A stretch of 64,000 nucleotides of DNA, from the NCBI GenBank assembly GCA_021018995.1, contig CM037596.1, forward strand, positions 86,187,184-86,251,183, read 5' to 3'. Origin of the DNA: Chloranthus sessilifolius (lineage: Eukaryota > Streptophyta > Magnoliopsida > Chloranthales > Chloranthaceae). Under the pieces are notes generated by a model. It saw nothing but the letters and a program-made list of their open reading frames with translations. It was not told the DNA's origin and searched no databases. This document shows, in pieces, positions 59,573 to 64,000 of this stretch. Each line of letters starts with the position of its first letter. The first letter of the stretch is position 1. The translations under genes were made by a program, and so were the position numbers.

Positions 59573-60957
59573 ATGCAGCCGCAAATGTCATCTAGAGGAA
59601 GAGGCCGACCAAGGGGAGGCCAGCGAGGAGTCTACGTAGTGGAGATGATTACATCTCTCCTACTAATAGAGTGCCTTTAGGAGGTGCTGAGGCCCCAGGG
59701 GGCAGTAGTAGTAGACAGCATGATGAAGAGGATCAAGATCGGCAGGATCAAGATCTAAGAGAACAAGAGAGAGTGAGAGAAAGACAAGAAGATAGAGAGG
59801 AGCGACAAAGGATGATGCACACTATGGAGACTATGGCAGCTGCCATGGCACAACAAGCCGCATCCTTTGCAGCTCACGCGTCAAGAGAATAGCAGCCACC
59901 TACACCACCTGTAGGACCTGCGCTGCCTGTGCCCTCATCTTTTACAGAGTTTAAGAGGATGAGACCTCCTTCATTTTCTGGGTAGGCAGACACAATGGCC
60001 GCTGAGAACTGGCTTATGGAGATGGAGAAAGTCTTTAGCGTGCTGACATGCACGAAAGATGAGAGTGTGAGATGGGCAGCTTATATGTTGGATGGGGAGG
60101 CTGGGCCTTGGTGGAAGTCCGGATACGACTGCTCAGAGACCCCAGAGTTGCCTTGGACTTGGGAGGAGTTTGTTGAGGAGTTCAACAAACAATATTTTTC
60201 GAAAGTGGTGAGGAACCAGGTTGAGATACAATTTTTACAATTAGTGCAAGGGAGAATGACAGTGAGAGAATATGGGGTAGAGTTTCTACGACTTGCCCTG
60301 CTTTTTCCGGATTACGCTGCCATCAAGTGATGAAGTCCAAGAGGTTTCAGCAAGGTTTGAAGCCTGAGGTTAGGGGAGGCGTAGCTCCATTTCAGCTGAG
60401 GACCTATGAAGAGGTCATGAGTAAAGCGTTGGTTGTAGAGGAAGAGAATACGAATAGATATAGACAGAGAGAGCAGCAGCGAGGAGGAAATGAACAAGGA
60501 AGGACGGGGACCTATGAACCGGTGAACAAAAAGCCGAGGTTCATGGCCCAAAATCAGAGACCACAGTTTCAGGGAGGTTTCGAAAGGCCGGCGCAACAAC
60601 AACACCAACAAAAGTTTGCACTACTAGCATCGGGGAGACCTTTATGCTATGAGAGCCCTGCCATGTCTACTGGCGCCACTATCACACAGGGTTCTCGTAC
60701 TGTTTCTTCCGCGCCTCGAGAGATTTACGCCAAGTGTGGCAAGCCTCATAGGACAGTGGATTGCAGATCGGGAACAAGGGGTTGTTTCCGATGTGGCAAG
60801 GTGGGCCACTTGATCAAAGATTGCCCCGAGACGGATAAAAGAAAGACGGTTTCAGTTGCAGCACCACGACCCATTCAAGCAAGGAAGCCGATCATTCAGG
60901 GGAGAGCTTATGCAGTCACTATTCAGGAAGCAGGGAACGTGCATGACGTCATCCAAG
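59573..60957 (+). pseudogene. Element C gag, broken
   Basis: ATG at 59573 opens MQPQMSSRGRGRPRGGQRG, then a frameshift near 59630. 59671-59892 is the Arg/Glu/Gln-rich stretch, ended by TAG where A has CAG. Another CAG-to-TAG lies at 59983-59985. Core blocks VRWAAYMLDGEAGPWWKS and FVEEFNKQYFSKVVRNQ (59995-60330) are followed, after a frame change near 60320, by 60327-60977. That part has the Cys/His motifs CGKPHRTVDC and CFRCGKVGHLIKDC. The exon would end at 60957 (CCAAG). Confidence 0.85.
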
Positions 60958-61125
60958 GTGAGGCTCTTTTAAATTAAAGAAAATTTTCATTTCATTAAAA
61001 TTTTAGATAGAGAAGGTGCATGCATTAGGAATTGTATAGATTCTTTTTCTCAGTACTAAATCTATATGTGAATTAAGGGTGTATTTTGATGTGTAAATTA
61101 TTGTATGTATGTATGTATACTATAG
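60958..61125 (+). other. putative spliceosomal intron between gag and protease (element C)
   Basis: Donor CCAAG|GTGAGG, acceptor ACTATAG|GTACTT, 168 bp, AT-rich. Read through, the gag frame stops within 20 bases of the donor (60975-60977). Spliced, the frame continues into the protease. Confidence 0.65.
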
Positions 61126-61620
61126 GTACTTTAACTATTTATAAAAAAGGATGCTTTGTTGGATATGACGCTAGAGTGTTGATAGACCCAGGGTCTACCC
61201 ACTCATTCGTCACTCCACGTTTCGCCAAGAAGATGAAGATTGTTCCAGAGGCGTTGAACTTCGTCCTATCTGTGTCTATTCCGACTGGAGAGTTAGTAGA
61301 CACGGAGTTAGCTTGCAAATCCATCATTGTAGCAGTTCGAGACCTAGAGGTGCACGAATTGGAAGCAAAGTTGATAATGTTAGACATGCAAGGGTTTGAT
61401 GTGATCCTTGGCATGGACTGGTTGGTGCAGCATTGTGCAACCGTCGATTGCAAGGACAAGGTAGTCATTTTCAGACCCAACACAAGAAGATCATTTCAAT
61501 TTCAAGGAGTGAGGTCGCATCATCCTGCTAATCGATCTAGCAAGAAGCCCGAAAATGATCGTAAAGGGTTACTTGGCTTTCTTAAAGGAGGACAAGGAAG
61601 GAAAGAATGTCATTTCTGAG
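61126..61620 (+). pseudogene. Element C protease
   Basis: After the acceptor the frame reads GTLTIYKKGCFVGYDARV, then the aspartic protease site VLIDPGSTHSFVTPRF and the flap/second-strand block MQGFDVILGMDWLVQ. Open until 61619, where a frameshift near 61550 moves the linker into the next frame. Catalytic Asp is present in an Asp-Pro-Gly context. Confidence 0.82.
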
Positions 61621-62400
61621 ATAGCAGTTGTGCGAGACTTCGCCGATGTGTTTCCAGAGGAATTGCTTGGATTACCTCCAGAAAGAGAAGTGGAATTCGC
61701 CATTGACTTAGCACCAGGAACGGAGCCTATTTCGAAAGCGCCTTATAGAATGGCTCTTGCTGAGTTAAAGGAGTTGAAGGAACAACTACAAGAGCTTATG
61801 GACAAGGGGTTTGTTAGACCGAGCGTGCCTCCATGGGGAGCACCGGTCTTATTTGTCAAGAAGAAGGATGGGTCAATGCGACTATGCATTGACTATCGAC
61901 AATTGAACAAACTTACTGTGAAGAACCGTTACCCTTAGCCTAGAATTGACAATCTATTCGACCAACTGCAAGGAGCAAGGTATTTTTCCAAGATCGACCT
62001 GAGATCTGGGTATCATCGATTCTTGAGTCAAGTCCGAGGACATTCAAGACTTCCTGGACACGGTATGGACACTATGAATTCCTTGTGATGCCGCGTTTGG
62101 ATTGTAATGCTCCTGTCGTTTATGGATCTGATGAACCGAGTGTTTAAACCACACTTGGACTCCTGCGTCGTAGTATTTGTTGATGATATACTGATATACT
62201 CCAAATCCAAGACGGAACACGAAGAACATCTGAGGATTGCTCTACATACGCTGCGTGAACACCAATTGTACGCCAAACTCAGCAAATGTAAATTTTGGTT
62301 GGAAGAGGTTAGCTTTTTGGGACATGTCGTCTCAAAGCATGGTGTCACCAGAGATCCAAAGAAAGATAGAAGCGATTAAATTGGAGCAACCAAAGATGGA
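61555..62400 (+). pseudogene. Element C reverse transcriptase, broken
   Basis: 61555-61938 has the linker [20 protein letters not shown] and RT block [17 protein letters not shown], ending in TAG at 61936-61938. After a damaged stretch (61990-62110) the frame 62107-62379 has [21 protein letters not shown] and [11 protein letters not shown]. Several frameshifts. Confidence 0.8.
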
Positions 62401-62960
62401 CCGATGCCCCAAGTTTTCGGGCTTAGAGCTATTATCGACGCTTCACGAGGGGTTTTCAAAGATATAGGGACCTCTCACAAAGTCGATACGAAAAGATTCA
62501 AGGTTTGAGTGGAGGAGGCATGCAGAAGAGTTTTCAAGAACTCAAAACGAGACTCACTTCGCTCCAAAGAGTTAGCGATTCCTTCAGCAAAGGAGGATAC
62601 GCTGCTGTACAAATGAATACAATGGCCTTGGTTGTGTACTCAACCAATACAAGAAGGTGATAGCTTACTTGATCAAGACAAATTGAAAGAACACGAGAAA
62701 AATTACCCGACTCATGACTTGGAACTAGCAGCAGTCATTTTTGCGCTGAAGATTTGGAGACATTACTTGTATGGTGAGACTTTTGAAAATTTCACCGATC
62801 ATAAGAGCCTCCGATACCTGTTTACACAGAAAGAGCTCAACATGAGACAGCGCAAGTGGATGGAATTCCTCAAGGATTATGATTGCTCCATACAATACCA
62901 TCCAGGCAAGGTGAATGTAGTAGCCGATGCGTTGAGTCGAAAAGGTTCAGCTCAGTTAGC
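62400..62960 (+). pseudogene. Element C RNase H, broken
   Basis: The start (62400-62660) is badly damaged. 62632-63105 contains [53 protein letters not shown]. The first catalytic Asp block, seen in element A as [10 protein letters not shown], is not recognisable. Confidence 0.78.
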
Positions 62961-63710
62961 TTGTTTGGTTTTGGGTATGCACCGATGGAAATTATTGGAA
63001 GACCTGGCATTCTACGATGCGAACATTGAGTCAAAAGCTACCGGATCCTTTTTGGCTAACATATCGATAAAGCCAGTGATATTTGAACATATCCATGATC
63101 TATAGATGAAAGATCCGGCATTAACAAAGATTCATCAAGACGTGGGTGAAGGCATCAGGTCGGACTTCTCGGTTAAAGAAGATGGTTCATTATTGTTTAA
63201 GGGCCGTCTATGCATTTCGGACAATGCTGACCTAAGACGAACCATTCTTGATGAAGCCCACAAGTCAAATTATGCTATCCACCCTGGTAGCACAAAAATA
63301 TACCAAGACTTGAAAAAGAACTACTGGTGAAGAGGACTGAAGTAAGACGTGGTCGAGTACGTGTCGCGGTGTTTGACTTGTCAGCAAGTGAAGGTTGATC
63401 ATAGACATCCTGCTGGACTATTGCAACCTTTACCAATCCCAGAATGGAAATGGGAATCAATCTCAATAGATTTCATTGTTGGATTACCCCGTACTGCCAA
63501 GAGACACAATGCCATTTGGGTCGTCGTAGACCGATTGATCAAATCAGCACACTTTTTGCCGTACAATACTACATATACAGCAGGAAGACTGGCAGACTTA
63601 TACATGAAGGAGATTGTAAGATTACATGGGATTCCAAGCAGCATAGTTTTAGATCGTGATCCACTATATACGTCCAAGTTTTGGAAGAAATTTCAAGAAG
63701 AAATTGGGAC
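62961..63710 (+). pseudogene. Element C integrase, truncated
   Basis: Connection domain, then zinc-binding part (HPGSTKIYQDL...[11 protein letters not shown]) and core blocks [10 protein letters not shown] (first Asp) and [15 protein letters not shown] (second Asp). Stops at 63103 (CAG to TAG), 63328 (TGG to TGA) and 63343 (CAA to TAA). At about 63710 homology ends, and sequence jumps to the palindrome cluster. The catalytic Glu region and the chromodomain-like tail are missing. Confidence 0.83.
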
Positions 63711-63728
63711 TAAATTAATGAAATTTTG

Positions 63729-64000
63729 ATTAATCGAAGCGGTTTTGATCAATCAATTTGAGATTTCGATTAATCGAACTGGATCCCCGATTAATCGATT
63801 TACTTAAGGGACTTGGAAAAAAATTTAAGTCAAGAGACGATTTCGATTAATCGAAGTAAAATTTCGATTAATCGATTTGGAATTTCGATTAATCGAATCA
63901 TTGTTCGATTAATCGAATAACTTAAAGAATCCTGAAATTTTTGGAAGTTACTGCACGATTTCGATTAATCGAAGTGAAGTTCGATTAATCGATTTTGAAA
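63729..64000. repeat. palindrome cluster after truncated integrase (element C)
   Basis: TCGATTAATCGA copies with spacers unlike those of the LTR cluster (for example ACTTAAGGGACTTGGAAA). By position it corresponds to the post-pol cluster of element A. Runs to the window end. Confidence 0.85.

Larger units (their letters stand above)
56937..64000 (+). mobile_element. Element C: Tekay-like Ty3/gypsy retrotransposon, truncated by window end
   Basis: 5' LTR, primer site, gag, putative intron, protease, RT, RNase H, and integrase up to 63710, then a jump into the post-pol palindrome cluster. Same family as element A but opposite strand. Multiple stops and frameshifts mark it as dead. The left flank is AACTA (56932-56936); the other TSD is beyond the window. 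Confidence 0.88.

Noticed and set aside
1-64000. tRNA, rRNA or host protein-coding genes
   Set aside because: No recognisable cloverleaf with conserved T-loop, no rRNA core sequence, and no multi-exon host gene pattern seen on either strand.

Overview
The window looks like heterochromatic DNA from a flowering plant. It is almost entirely transposable elements and tandem repeats: Ty3/gypsy LTR retrotransposons, RNase H relics of plant LINE type, and microsatellites. I see no intact host gene, no rRNA or tRNA gene and no CRISPR array. The integrase C-terminal tails carry a chromodomain-like module, which with the very long LTRs (about 2.2-2.7 kb) and a Met-tRNA-type primer site suggests Tekay/Del-like chromoviruses. 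The species cannot be named from sequence alone.

Layout. 1-2805: 3' end and 3' LTR of a plus-strand element (D). 2806-55338: a tandem array of about 2.8-kb units, each with a minus-strand RNase H pseudogene and an internal inverted repeat. The array is split by a minus-strand element (B, 4213-29358, TSD GTTTT). B is itself split by a second minus-strand element (A, 8589-21769, TSD GAATA). A solo LTR (44715-47186, TSD TAACA) lies inside the RNase H relic of a later unit. 55339-56936: degenerate non-array sequence with another RNase H relic and a diverged copy of part of the array unit. 56937-64000: plus-strand element C (5' LTR, primer site, gag, broken pol), cut by the window end. A, C, D and the solo LTR are one family; B is a second, related family.

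Most notable: (1) A, B and C each show a 154-168 bp interval with GT...AG borders between the Gag zinc knuckle and protease. Its removal keeps the frame and its retention ends Gag, so splicing could set the Gag to Gag-Pol ratio. (2) Both families carry dense clusters of 12-bp palindromes of the form TCG-N6-CGA in their LTRs, with a family-specific core (ATTAAT versus CTCGAG), and again after pol. (3) A and B each carry a sense-strand extra ORF between pol and the 3' LTR with a shared conserved domain. (4) The array has higher-order 3-unit and 2-unit patterns, a stop codon already present in its founder, and an inverted repeat whose two arms align as protein. The order of events is array, then B, then A. 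Most ORFs are broken. Some differences between the two LTRs of A look more like consensus errors than ageing.
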